Translations under genes and position numbers: made by a program
Part shown: piece by piece, positions 42,248-51,279 of the stretch
How positions within the stretch are numbered: position 1 is the first letter of the stretch
Layout of the letters: every line of letters begins with the position of its first letter
Assembly (NCBI RefSeq): GCF_036670025.1
Contig: NZ_CP137640.1
Location: 3,630,001 to 3,694,000 of the forward strand
Direction: 5' to 3'
Length of the DNA: 64,000 nucleotides
Source: Bacillus_BD oryzisoli
GTDB taxonomy: Bacteria; Bacillota; Bacilli; Bacillales; Cytobacillaceae
Notes under the pieces: generated by a model
What the model saw: the letters and a program-made list of their open reading frames with translations, nothing else
Told to the model about the DNA's origin: nothing
Databases searched by the model: none

Positions 42248-43441
42248 TTAAGCATTAACCGTTAAACCAGATACTTTATAAGCAACCTTTTCAATTACGT
42301 TTGCTGGAATTTTATAGCGAGCTGTCGGGTCATTATGAACGGCTTCAACAAAACCTGCTAAGCTATCAATCTTGAAATCAACAAAAGAATTTGGTAAACC
42401 TATTTCCGCACTAAATTGTCGAATAAAGTTCACAACTTCAGATAAACATTGTTGATCATTTTCAGATGGATTCTCGATTCCTATTACTCTAGCAAAACTT
42501 TTAATTCTTGCCAGATAAAGATTAGGCAGTGATTCCAGTATCTCTGGCAGCAATATAGCATTGGCTAAACCATGTGGTACGCCAAATTTAGCTCCAAAAA
42601 CATGGGCCATATTGTGAACAGGAATTCCACTAGAAGTCTGAGTAAATGCTAGGATTGCCATCGAACTTGCTAGCAGCATATTGGCCCGAGCCTCAACATT
42701 TCCCCCTTCTTTCACCGCTATTGGTAAGTTTTCCAAAATTATTTTTATGGCCTGCAGTGCATATGCGTCTGTCAACGGATTCGCTTTGGATGAGAAATAT
42801 CCTTCGACCGCATGTGTTAAGGCATCCATTCCAGTAAATGCTGTAATTCGTGGAGGTAGACCAGTCGATAGTTCAGGATCTAATAGGGCAATATCTGGTG
42901 ATAGATATGGGCTTACCAAACTTGCTTTAACCTTAAGATTTTCATTATAAACCAAGGCTGCAATTGAAACCTCAGACCCTGTGCCCGCAGTTGTCGGAAT
43001 GGCAATAAACGGAATGTTAATCGGTTCCGCGTCTGGCCACTGTTCTCTAACCATTACAGTTAGACCTTCTTGGATATCAGAATATCCTTTATGAAGTGCC
43101 CATCTTACACTTTTCACCGTATCAAGAACACTTCCCCCGCCAAGGGCAATCAATGTATCTCCATTACGTTCTCTTACAAATTGAATAGCACGATTAATAT
43201 TTTGAGCTCTAGCATCCTGTTCAATGTCATCAAATATACCCGCAAGCTGAATTTGACCTGAAAGCCCACGAAACACCTCAGTGACTTGACTTGTAACACC
43301 CGCATTATTGAGACCTTTATCCGTAAATAAAATGACTCGCTTTCCGCCAAGCCCTTGCACGAGACTAGGCAATGTCGTTCTTATTCCAGCCCCGCTGTGG
43401 ATCGCTGTTCTTACAGCATATTGAAAATAAGATAAATTCAT
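42248..43441 (-). CDS. Iron-containing alcohol dehydrogenase
   Basis: 397 aa, group III metal-dependent ADH. The NAD-binding GGGSVLDT (101-108) is followed by the metal site Asp206 and His210 (GMDALTHAVEG), His276 and His290 (HNMAHVFGAKFGVPHG), with the usual 14-residue spacing. Such enzymes reduce or oxidise alcohols, lactaldehyde or maleylacetate. Only 35 nt separate it from the upstream aldehyde dehydrogenase, so the pair probably oxidises an alcohol to an acid. Maleylacetate reductases are shorter and lack this motif form. Confidence 0.87.
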   Translation of the reverse strand: MNLSYFQYAVRTAIHSGAGIRTTLPSLVQGLGGKRVILFTDKGLNNAGVTSQVTEVFRGLSGQIQLAGIFDDIEQDARAQNINRAIQFVRERNGDTLIALGGGSVLDTVKSVRWALHKGYSDIQEGLTVMVREQWPDAEPINIPFIAIPTTAGTGSEVSIAALVYNENLKVKASLVSPYLSPDIALLDPELSTGLPPRITAFTGMDALTHAVEGYFSSKANPLTDAYALQAIKIILENLPIAVKEGGNVEARANMLLASSMAILAFTQTSSGIPVHNMAHVFGAKFGVPHGLANAILLPEILESLPNLYLARIKSFARVIGIENPSENDQQCLSEVVNFIRQFSAEIGLPNSFVDFKIDSLAGFVEAVHNDPTARYKIPANVIEKVAYKVSGLTVNA

Positions 43442-43476
43442 ATGATCACCTTTCTCAAATTAAGTTTATAGCCTTA

Positions 43477-44982
43477 TTAAAAAATACTATAGGCTGGTCT
43501 TTGGTCTAGTTCACGTGCCAGAGATGTATGAACATGTTTCGTTTGAGTATATTCATACAAAACATCTTCCCCAAGTTCGCGGCCTATCCCGCTTTGCTTA
43601 TAGCCTCCAAAAGGAGCATCGAATCTCATTGTATGCCAATCATTAATCCAAACCGTTCCTGCCCTTAATTCTTTGACAATCTGTTTAGCTGTCACAACGT
43701 CTTTCGTCCAAACTCCAGCAGCCAGACCATAAATAGAATCATTAGCCATTTCAATTGCTTCTTCAAGAGTTGAATATCGGATGACTGCTAGAACAGGTCC
43801 AAATATCTCTTCTTGAGCAATTCGCATATCATTGTGAACATCAGCAAAAATAGTCGGCTGAATATAATAGCCTTCTTCAAGACCTTCGACAATAACACGT
43901 TGACCGCCATATACTAATCTAGCACCTTCCTGAATACCTACATCAATGTAACCAAGAATGGAATCAAGCTGACCTTTTGAAATAACGGGTCCCATTCCTG
44001 TGTCAGGACTTTGAGGATCCCCAACCTTAATCGTTTCTGCACATTTGGCTAAACGGTCGAGTACTTCCTCATAGATGGAATCATGAACTAATAATCGGGT
44101 TCCTGACATACATATTTGTCCGGAATGGAAACAAAAACCATGTAGAATGCCTGGAATCGCTATATCCAAATCTGCATCTGGCAGAACAATAGCAGGTGAT
44201 TTTCCTCCTAATTCCAGAGTCACCCGTTTAATCGTATCAGAGGCTTGTGCCATTATGTTTTTTCCTATTTCTGTCGATCCCGTAAACGCAACCTTATCAA
44301 CGCTTGGATGCGTTGTAAGTACATCTCCTACCTCCGCTCCGGAACCAGGAACCACATTAAATACACCATCCGGAATACCAGCTTGCGTAGCTAATTCAGC
44401 CATTTTTAAAGTGGAAAGAGGTGTATTCGAAGCAGGCTTCACGATAATCGAATTTCCCATTGCCAATGCAGGAACTACCTTTAGCATGGCTAACATTAAA
44501 GGTACATTCCATGGAGTGATAGCTGAAACGACCCCAATCGGCTCTCTCCAAACTTCATTATGATTCGAACCAACGGTTGGAAGAAACTCAACATGTGCAA
44601 ATTGGTGAAGCTTCTTCACCATCTGGTCAATTAAATCTGCTGCCCTAGCAGGATCTGAATATGCTTTACGTCTTGTTGCTCCTGAACTCAGAATATCCAA
44701 CTGAGCGATTTCATCAATGTTTTTTCTGATGATGCTAGCAAATTGTGTAAGCACTTCTCCCCTTTCTTGATAGGATTTTCTTGACCAAACGCCTGAATCA
44801 AATGCCTTTCGTGCTGTAGTTATAGCCTTTACAGTATCATCTTTACTTGCTTTAGATACTTTTGCAATTATTTGACCATTTGCTGGATTATAGACATTAA
44901 AAGTTTGATTATCTTCTGCAGATTGCCATTTTCCGTTTATATAAAGTGAAAATTCAATTAATTGTTCCGTTTCATTAGGCAT
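43477..44982 (-). CDS. Aldehyde dehydrogenase
   Basis: 501 aa, typical NAD-dependent ALDH with the betaine/phenylacetaldehyde dehydrogenase style. Visible are TPWNVPLMLAM, FTGSTEIGKNI (cofactor loop), LELGGKSPA with the base Glu and catalytic Cys in FHSGQICMSGTR; DAPFGGYKQSGIGRELG is near the C-terminus. It is paired with the iron-ADH and follows the R2lox genes on the same strand, so it might oxidise an aldehyde formed downstream of the R2lox oxidases. Confidence 0.9.
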   Translation of the reverse strand: MPNETEQLIEFSLYINGKWQSAEDNQTFNVYNPANGQIIAKVSKASKDDTVKAITTARKAFDSGVWSRKSYQERGEVLTQFASIIRKNIDEIAQLDILSSGATRRKAYSDPARAADLIDQMVKKLHQFAHVEFLPTVGSNHNEVWREPIGVVSAITPWNVPLMLAMLKVVPALAMGNSIIVKPASNTPLSTLKMAELATQAGIPDGVFNVVPGSGAEVGDVLTTHPSVDKVAFTGSTEIGKNIMAQASDTIKRVTLELGGKSPAIVLPDADLDIAIPGILHGFCFHSGQICMSGTRLLVHDSIYEEVLDRLAKCAETIKVGDPQSPDTGMGPVISKGQLDSILGYIDVGIQEGARLVYGGQRVIVEGLEEGYYIQPTIFADVHNDMRIAQEEIFGPVLAVIRYSTLEEAIEMANDSIYGLAAGVWTKDVVTAKQIVKELRAGTVWINDWHTMRFDAPFGGYKQSGIGRELGEDVLYEYTQTKHVHTSLARELDQRPAYSIF

Positions 44983-45121
44983 GAACTTCCCTCTTTCTTG
45001 TTTTAGCTTTATGATTAATATAGAAAATACTTTAGAAATTACCTTTTATCAGATAAGGGATGACTAATCGGTTGCCTTGATGCTGGTAATAGAATATCCC
45101 CTATTCAAATCAGTTTATTTT

Positions 45122-45988
45122 TTATAATAAATTTGCAATATATTTGTCTGAATCTACTGCTCTCCTTAATACTTCAAGTCTTACATCAAATTGCCGTTTC
45201 GCAAACTCATACACTTCACTAATTTTAATTCCAAATGCATCCACTTCAGTTGAATTAATATTGTTATTAAACATCAACTTCTCAGCAATCGGCCACCATT
45301 CATTCATTTTATCTTCAACAAATTGGTAGATCTCTGGTTCCTCACGAATTAATTTCTGAAGAAGATAGGTGCCAAAAGAAATATGTCGAGCTTCGTCTCT
45401 CTTTATATTCTCGATGCCTTGCATTAAACCAGGCATCAAACCAAGGCGATTTACACCTTCATACATTAAAAAGTAGGCCGTTTCGGCTTGAATACCTTCT
45501 TGGAACATATTATAAATGGCTGAGGCTTCTGCTATTTCTTTATTTGTTGGATTGTCTAACAATTTATTCATGATATTTGGCAGGACATTTAACCACATGT
45601 CTAAATGTTCTTCACTAGAATAAGCTATACTCCCTGTTTCCCCGAGTTCTTTTAAAATAGTACTAAAAAATTCAACGTGTTTTGCCTCTTCCCATAAGAA
45701 AGAAGTTAAATAGATTTCATCTTCTATCCAACCTTTTTTTCCAAGGGCGACAATCATTGGAGTAATTTCATGTGTAACTGATTCTTCTCCAACAAGAAAC
45801 TTTGAAAATCGTATCCTTAATGTTTCTTGTTGCTCAGGAGTAAGCTTTTTCCAATCTTCTTTATCTTGACTAAAATCAATATCCCTAGGATTCCAGACAC
45901 CAAATTTTTTAGCCTTTTGAAACAATTGATAGGTGAATGCGCCTTCATCAATTCCTCTAGCTAGAGTTACAATTTTTTCTTTGTTCAT
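45122..45988 (-). CDS. R2-like ligand-binding oxidase (R2lox) paralog 1
   Basis: 288 aa, ferritin-like helical bundle of the ribonucleotide reductase R2 superfamily. All six metal ligands are in place: Glu68, Glu101 and His104 (EEAKH), Glu164 (QEGIQ), Glu199 and His202 (DEARH). Val71 and Tyr159 occupy the places of the Val-Tyr ether cross-link of Geobacillus R2lox, and the R2 radical tyrosine pattern is absent. These features and the length separate it from NrdB/NrdF. R2lox proteins assemble a Mn/Fe centre and are thought to oxidise hydrophobic ligands. Unlike the other two copies, no TTGTCGACA site is seen in its 132-nt leader. Confidence 0.88.
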   Translation of the reverse strand: MNKEKIVTLARGIDEGAFTYQLFQKAKKFGVWNPRDIDFSQDKEDWKKLTPEQQETLRIRFSKFLVGEESVTHEITPMIVALGKKGWIEDEIYLTSFLWEEAKHVEFFSTILKELGETGSIAYSSEEHLDMWLNVLPNIMNKLLDNPTNKEIAEASAIYNMFQEGIQAETAYFLMYEGVNRLGLMPGLMQGIENIKRDEARHISFGTYLLQKLIREEPEIYQFVEDKMNEWWPIAEKLMFNNNINSTEVDAFGIKISEVYEFAKRQFDVRLEVLRRAVDSDKYIANLL

Positions 45989-46120
45989 AAATATTTCAAC
46001 CTACTTTCATCATTTTTATAATGGTAAAAAGATATAATAGTTTCTAATTAAATAATTACTTCTCTTCATCATTTCTACCAATAATTATTCAAGGCTCTAT
46101 ATTTAGAACTATACTACTAA

Positions 46121-46990
46121 CTATAGTTGTGCTTTTTCCCTTAATGGGCTGGCATCATAAGACTTCTTGAGAATCGATAAACGAACCTCTAACTGCTTTC
46201 TTGCAAATGCTAACATATCAGAGATTTTCATTCCTAATCCATCTGTTCCTCCATTTTGTGCGAGAGTGCCCCATGTGTATTCAGTGATTGGCCACCATTC
46301 ATTTCTTATTTTGTTTTCAACAAAATGATAGATTTCTGGATCCTCTTCTGTGATTAAACGATGTAAAATATGATTACCAAAGGAAATATGGCGTGATTCG
46401 TCATGCTGTAAATTACGGATCCCTTCAAGTAAACCAGGCAGTACATTGTTTTTCTTACAAAAACTAGTAAAAGTGTGATAACTTGTTTCTGCTTGGATTC
46501 CTTCTTGATAAATATTATAGATTGCTGCAGCTTCTGCCATGTTTTGTGGGGTGGCATCATTTATTAAGCGGTTCATGATAGTTGGTAATGTTTCAAACCA
46601 AGTTTCTCGATGTAAACCAGATGAATAATTAATATCCCCAGGTTCACCAATTGCGTCCATAAAAAGTCTAAACATTTCAACATGCTTCGCTTCTTCAAAA
46701 ACAAATGTCGTCAAATACATTTCTTCTTCAAGCCAACCCTTTTTTGCACAGGCCATAATCATTGGCAGAATATCCATTGTAACGGCTTCTTCTCCGACTA
46801 AATGTCTTGAAACTTTTATTTTGATTGTTTCTTGTGTTTCAGGTGATAACTTTTTCCAATCCTCTTTATCCTGTGAAAAGTCAATATCACTTGGGTTCCA
46901 AATTCCAAATTTTTTAGCCGTTTGAAATAACTGGTACGGAAATGATTCCTTGTTAATTCCTTTTGATAAAGATACAATTTCTGTTCTCAT
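46121..46990 (-). CDS. R2-like ligand-binding oxidase (R2lox) paralog 2
   Basis: 289 aa. Ligands by position are Glu67, Glu100, His103, Glu163, Glu198 and His201, with Val70 and Tyr158 as the possible cross-link pair. The N-terminus shares WNPSDIDFSQDKEDWK with paralog 3. The part after the fourth ligand (SYHTFTSFCKKNNVLPG) differs from the other two copies (YYLMYEGV), and it borders the ligand pocket in known structures, suggesting another substrate. A TTGTCGACA operator lies about 95 nt upstream (47084-47097). Confidence 0.88.
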   Translation of the reverse strand: MRTEIVSLSKGINKESFPYQLFQTAKKFGIWNPSDIDFSQDKEDWKKLSPETQETIKIKVSRHLVGEEAVTMDILPMIMACAKKGWLEEEMYLTTFVFEEAKHVEMFRLFMDAIGEPGDINYSSGLHRETWFETLPTIMNRLINDATPQNMAEAAAIYNIYQEGIQAETSYHTFTSFCKKNNVLPGLLEGIRNLQHDESRHISFGNHILHRLITEEDPEIYHFVENKIRNEWWPITEYTWGTLAQNGGTDGLGMKISDMLAFARKQLEVRLSILKKSYDASPLREKAQL

Positions 46991-47083
46991 AGTTATCCAT
47001 CCTTTTATAAGTTTTGTATTCTAACTTCTTAACTGTTAAAAGAGGAAATAGCCTTTATTTTATTTGCTTACGATTAAATTATT

Positions 47084-47097
47084 GTTGATTGTCGACA
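47084..47097. promoter_or_regulatory. TTGTCGACA operator upstream of R2lox paralog 2
   Basis: GTTGATTGTCGACA is identical over 14 nt to the sites at 48069, 49668 and 56635. All copies have the same orientation relative to the minus-strand genes. Confidence 0.65.
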
Positions 47098-47160
47098 TTT
47101 TTAAATATTGTTTAGAAAAGTATTTATCTTTTCCACGATTATTTTATCTATAGTTATTAA

Positions 47161-48024
47161 TTATTTTGTCATATTTAATAGTTCTGTTTCAGTTGCCTTT
47201 TTTAAAATACTTAATCGGACATTCATTTCATTTCTAGCATATTCTAAAATATCGGAGATTTTCATCCCGAACCCATCAGTGGCACTATCATCAAGAGCAT
47301 TTGAACTCCATGCGCCTTCTGCGTATGGCCACCATTCATTACGAAGTTTATTCTCCACAAAATCGTATAATTCGGGCTCTTCTCGAATCAAGCGCTGTAA
47401 AATATAGATACCAAAAGAAATATGACGGGATTCATCTGTTTTTAATTTATCAATTCCTTCCATCAGCCCTGGCATGATGTTCATTTTCCGAACGCCTTCA
47501 TACATCAAATAATAGGATGTCTTAGCTTGAACTCCTTCAAGGAAAAGGTTATACATCGCAGCTGCTTCTGCTATATTTTGTGGTGAAGGATCAGTCAAAA
47601 GGCGATTCATGGTACTAGGCAGCATTTCGAACCAAATTTTCTTGTGATCCTCATTTGAAAACGAAAGATCCCCCATTTCACCAATTTCCTTTAAGAAAAT
47701 ATTAAAGAATTCCACATGTTTGGCTTCTTCAAAGATAAAGGAGGTTAAAAACATTTCCTCTTCAAGCCATCCTTTTTTAGCCACTGTCATGATCATGGGA
47801 AGGATATCCATGGTGACCGATTCTTCTCCAATAATAAATCTGGATACACGGAGCTTCAAACTCTGTTTCTGTTCAGGAGATAATCTCTTCCAATCTTCTT
47901 TATCCTGTGAAAAATCAATGTCACTTGGATTCCATGTGCCAAACTGTTTCGCTTTTTGGAAAAGCTGATATGGAAATGAATTCACATCTATTCCTCTAGA
48001 TAAAGACATAATTTCTGATCTCAT
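47161..48024 (-). CDS. R2-like ligand-binding oxidase (R2lox) paralog 3
   Basis: 287 aa. Glu67, Glu100, His103, Glu163, Glu198 and His201 form the di-metal site; Val70 and Tyr158 are conserved. SYYLMYEGVRKMNIMPG in the pocket region resembles paralog 1. Given its order, it is the first of the three to be transcribed, with a TTGTCGACAAT palindrome 45 nt upstream of the ATG. RBS GAAAGGAAG. The intergenic gaps (over 130 nt each) and separate operators suggest that the three copies have individual promoters. Confidence 0.88.
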   Translation of the reverse strand: MRSEIMSLSRGIDVNSFPYQLFQKAKQFGTWNPSDIDFSQDKEDWKRLSPEQKQSLKLRVSRFIIGEESVTMDILPMIMTVAKKGWLEEEMFLTSFIFEEAKHVEFFNIFLKEIGEMGDLSFSNEDHKKIWFEMLPSTMNRLLTDPSPQNIAEAAAMYNLFLEGVQAKTSYYLMYEGVRKMNIMPGLMEGIDKLKTDESRHISFGIYILQRLIREEPELYDFVENKLRNEWWPYAEGAWSSNALDDSATDGFGMKISDILEYARNEMNVRLSILKKATETELLNMTK

Positions 48025-48068
48025 TTATCAAACTTCCTTTCATTCTCATTAAAATCCTTTTCTTTAAT

Positions 48069-48084
48069 GTTGATTGTCGACAAT
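48069..48084. promoter_or_regulatory. TTGTCGACA operator upstream of R2lox paralog 3
   Basis: GTTGATTGTCGACAAT contains the perfect 12-bp palindrome ATTGTCGACAAT, the most symmetrical copy in the window. A TATAAA stretch about 20 nt upstream could be the -10. The remaining part of the 388-nt gap (48025-48412) is very AT-rich and holds no gene; TTGTTGAACACTTT at 48165-48178 partly resembles the GntR-type sites near 5700. Confidence 0.65.
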
Positions 48085-48412
48085 TTTTAAATGCAATAAT
48101 TTATAAAATATTTATATAAATTTATTCCCTCCCACTCTCTTATTAATCTACCTTTTTTAAATTTTTGTTGAACACTTTCAGATAATAATTTTGAAAGCGT
48201 TATTAATAATTGAAAATATTAACATATAGTAAATTTATCTAGAAATACTATTGTTTAAATTTTCATAATATTGTAATAATTCTATACACTATGAATATAC
48301 TTGTCAAGTATTCAACTAAAATTTAATGGATAATTTAAAGAATATTTAAATAATTAAATACCTTCATGAAAGAGATTTTTTGTTCCTTCATCTTCTTTCT
48401 CTAGTAAAATCT

Positions 48413-49633
48413 TCATTTCATTAATGCTGAAATCAGATGGGATGAACTTTTTGTTACCCCTTTTTTCTCAAGACTCCTTATTTCCTCTTTTGAAAAATTC
48501 AAAGTTGAAAGAATCTGATCAGTATGCTGTCCTAATAATGGAGCTGGTGTACGAATTTCTCCTGGCGTTTCTGACAAGACGGTTGGAATACCGATTGTTT
48601 TCATTTTTCCAATAACCGGATGTTTGATTTCCTGAATCATACCTCTTTCTAAATAATGCGGATCCTGCATAGCTTCATCAAAACGATTAATCGGTCCTGC
48701 AGGAACCCCAGCATTTTCACAGCGAGTTAACCAATAAGTATTATTTTGAAGGACTAGAATGTTTTCGATTTCGCTCTCCAAAAGCTCGATATTTTCCATT
48801 CTCTTTGTATTATCCATGTAAAGGGGGTTTTTAATCCAATCTGGTTTCATAATTACATCTGTACAGAATTTTTCCCAATTTCGCTGGTTTGCACATCCTA
48901 ACATGAGATAAGAATCTTTCGTTTTAAAAGCTTGATATGGAGCTAAGGAACGATGACGATGTCCAGTTGCCTCAGGTACTGTTCCGTTTGTAAAATAGTG
49001 GGCAGATTCCCAGGCAAACCAAGGTAAACCTATTTCAGCTAACGACAAATCAATATGTTGTCCTTGACCAGTATTTATTTTATGAATGTATGCAGCCAGG
49101 ATTGAGTATACAGCCGTAATTCCTGCCCCCATATCATACACGGCAACCCCTGACTTAAAAGGCCTTTTCCCTTTTTCACCCGTCATACTCATCAGTCCCG
49201 TCATCCCTTGAGCAACTAAATCGAAACCGCCTTTATGAGAATAAGGACCTGTTTGACCAAATCCAGAAATGGAGCAATAAATAATCCCCTTGTTTACGTT
49301 TTTAATTGAATGATAGTCTATCCCTAGCGAAGCTGTTACACCTGGACGAAAATTTTCAACGACGACATCTGCCTCTTTTACTAATCGGAAGAAGATTTCC
49401 TTTCCTTCTTCTGTTTTAAGATTTAACGCAATGCTTTTTTTATTTCGGTTTATTTGAAAAAAACTGACGGATTCGCCATTAACAAATGGTCCTGTGAGGC
49501 GTGTATCATCGCCGCCATTTACCTTTTCAACTTTAATAACCTCTGCACCAAAATCAGCTAAAACCATCGTACAGTATGGTCCAGCCATAATCTGTGACAA
49601 ATCAATTATTCTTAATCCATTAAGAGCTCCCAA
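48413..49633 (-). CDS. CaiB/BaiF family (family III) CoA-transferase
   Basis: 406 aa. N-terminal RIIDLSQIMAGPYCTMVLAD and the catalytic Asp167 in VAVYDMGAG identify a family III transferase; RNKKSIALNLK and VENFRPG are further family blocks. It would transfer CoA from an acyl-CoA to an acid such as a benzylsuccinate-, carnitine- or mesaconate-like acid. The start is TTG at 49633, 7 nt after AAGGAGG. A TTGTCGACA operator lies 35 nt upstream, placing it in the same regulon as the R2lox and acyl-CoA dehydrogenase genes. Confidence 0.9.
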   Translation of the reverse strand: MGALNGLRIIDLSQIMAGPYCTMVLADFGAEVIKVEKVNGGDDTRLTGPFVNGESVSFFQINRNKKSIALNLKTEEGKEIFFRLVKEADVVVENFRPGVTASLGIDYHSIKNVNKGIIYCSISGFGQTGPYSHKGGFDLVAQGMTGLMSMTGEKGKRPFKSGVAVYDMGAGITAVYSILAAYIHKINTGQGQHIDLSLAEIGLPWFAWESAHYFTNGTVPEATGHRHRSLAPYQAFKTKDSYLMLGCANQRNWEKFCTDVIMKPDWIKNPLYMDNTKRMENIELLESEIENILVLQNNTYWLTRCENAGVPAGPINRFDEAMQDPHYLERGMIQEIKHPVIGKMKTIGIPTVLSETPGEIRTPAPLLGQHTDQILSTLNFSKEEIRSLEKKGVTKSSSHLISALMK

Positions 49634-49667
49634 AAAAATTCCTCCTTTGTAATGTAATTCAACTATT

Positions 49668-49681
49668 GTTGATTGTCGACA
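49668..49681. promoter_or_regulatory. TTGTCGACA operator upstream of the CaiB-type gene
   Basis: GTTGATTGTCGACA lies 35 nt before the start codon, likely overlapping the transcription start; a possible -10 TATTAT is just upstream on the minus strand. Confidence 0.65.
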
Positions 49682-49782
49682 TTAATAATATCATATAATT
49701 CTGAAATTTTAAAGTATAATTCATTCCGTGACCTATATTTGAATTAATTGAACCTACTCTTTAAATGGTATTGGCGATAAAC

Positions 49783-49807
49783 AAAAAGGGTAAGTGCCCT
49801 CCTTTTC
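49783..49807 (-). terminator. Terminator after the permease gene
   Basis: On the minus strand AAAAGGAGGG and CCCTTTTT can pair around CACTTA with a 2-nt bulge, followed by TTTTTGTTT just past the permease stop codon. Confidence 0.6.
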
Positions 49808-49813
49808 ACTAAC

Positions 49814-51169
49814 CTAAGAAAATTTAACTGCAGTAAATACAATCAAACTAACTAAAAGAAAATAATATATGCCAAAAACGGTATTCCATTTGGCAACTTG
49901 AAGGGAAGAAGAGCCAGTAAAACTGGATATAATGGATGTTGAACCATTAAAAGGACAAACCATAATCCCGATGACCATTGCCGTCATCAACGAACCACCC
50001 CATATAACTGGATGTATCCCAATAGTTGAAGGATCCACAATATGCAACACAATAATATATGCGATTAGAGGATGCATTCCCATCATTGAAAACAGAATCA
50101 CAACCAGCATGAATACACTAACCAGCAAACTAGGATTAAGGTTATTGGATAACCATATGAGTCCGTTCGTTATGAATTCAAATAATTGTGAAGACTCTAG
50201 TACTCCTACGAAATAACCCGCACTTAATAGCAGGGCAAACATCCCAAACAGATTAACTAATTCATTTTGAATATAAGAAGAAACCTCTTGGAAATATTCA
50301 TTCCGTTTCTTCAATAGAACACTCCATACGTATGAAAATGGAATGGATAGTATAGAAGTTAAGTAGATTAAACTTACATTTAAGTTTTCATTAAGGAGTA
50401 TGATACTTATAACATAGATCGTGATTGGAATACATAACCACATGATAGATTTATATGAGATGTCATTCCCCATACTATTTTGTAGTTGAACAGGAATATA
50501 ATTCAATCGTTTACGGTCTAATAACTGCCCAAGTATAAGACCTAATACAGAAAGACATAAACCAAATAAAAAAGCAGGTATGAACTTTGCCTCAGTATGA
50601 TCGACCATTTGTGAAAAACCAATACTCAGTGGACTAAAAAGCATGGACAATGAATATCCTTGTATAATAGCAATTCCCATATATTTATCAGGAATGCTCA
50701 ACTTCACACTAGATTCTTTCACTAAAGTATGTGTCATGTTCATGGCAGCCATATGAATGACACTCCCTGTAATAAAAGCTAATACTTGAGTAAAAGAAAA
50801 AAACTGGCTTGATTTTTTAATTTTTTTCAATGACAATTGTTCAATTGATGAGGCGTAACCGGATAGCTTCACAGGTAATGTTAGTAAGGGTACTAATGCG
50901 ATAAGAGTAATGACATCAGCCGTATTAGTAAAATAAACCATTTGGTATATAAAATTCTTTTCTTCAATAATCGTAATAACAATACCAAACAATAAAAATA
51001 TCAATAAAATAGATAACATGATCCCTCTCAATCTTGGTAAAGAGAGTATCATACAAAGGAATGAAAATATTGTTAAAATGACAGAAATCAAAGTAGATGG
51101 AAACGGTATACTTAATAAATAAAATATAAAAGTAAAAAGAAAGGATACCGTACAAATTTTTTTATACAA
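49814..51169 (-). CDS. Polytopic membrane permease of unassigned family
   Basis: 451 aa with roughly 11-12 predicted TM segments. I do not recognise the family with certainty. Paired re-entrant-like segments (FITGSVIHMAAMNMT near 140 and CPFNGSTSIISSFTG near 415) with small polar residues resemble the ion-transporter (ArsB/SLC13/DctM-like) two-hairpin architecture, and MMGMHPLIAYIIVLHI precedes the second. It follows etfA in the acyl-CoA cluster and may import or export a carboxylate. It has no RBS-driven coupling (over 100 nt from etfA). Confidence 0.7.
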   Translation of the reverse strand: MYKKICTVSFLFTFIFYLLSIPFPSTLISVILTIFSFLCMILSLPRLRGIMLSILLIFLLFGIVITIIEEKNFIYQMVYFTNTADVITLIALVPLLTLPVKLSGYASSIEQLSLKKIKKSSQFFSFTQVLAFITGSVIHMAAMNMTHTLVKESSVKLSIPDKYMGIAIIQGYSLSMLFSPLSIGFSQMVDHTEAKFIPAFLFGLCLSVLGLILGQLLDRKRLNYIPVQLQNSMGNDISYKSIMWLCIPITIYVISIILLNENLNVSLIYLTSILSIPFSYVWSVLLKKRNEYFQEVSSYIQNELVNLFGMFALLLSAGYFVGVLESSQLFEFITNGLIWLSNNLNPSLLVSVFMLVVILFSMMGMHPLIAYIIVLHIVDPSTIGIHPVIWGGSLMTAMVIGIMVCPFNGSTSIISSFTGSSSLQVAKWNTVFGIYYFLLVSLIVFTAVKFS

Positions 51170-51279
51170 CCATTCTCCCCTTCTTCCTTATGATAAGAGG
51201 ATTGCAAAATGCAAACAGAAAATTGACAATAAGAAATAGTTTATTGCCAATCTACTGTTGAAGATTCTATTCAAAATGT

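Noticed and set aside
42061..42255. 64-aa minus-strand frame between the MFS and iron-ADH genes
   Set aside because: It overlaps both neighbours' ends in another frame, with no RBS and no family resemblance.
44147..44563. 138-aa open frame on the plus strand inside the aldehyde dehydrogenase gene
   Set aside because: It mirrors the codon pattern of the dehydrogenase on the other strand and has no RBS or recognisable domain.
45030..45080. Short TTATC/GATAA hairpin between the aldehyde dehydrogenase and R2lox 1 genes as a terminator
   Set aside because: The stem is about 5 bp with an almost absent loop and no T-tract.
45122..48024. Annotation of the three R2 proteins as ribonucleotide reductase beta subunits
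   Set aside because: The first metal ligand is Glu rather than Asp, the Val/Tyr cross-link pair of R2lox is present, length is short for NrdB, and no nrdA/nrdE gene is near.
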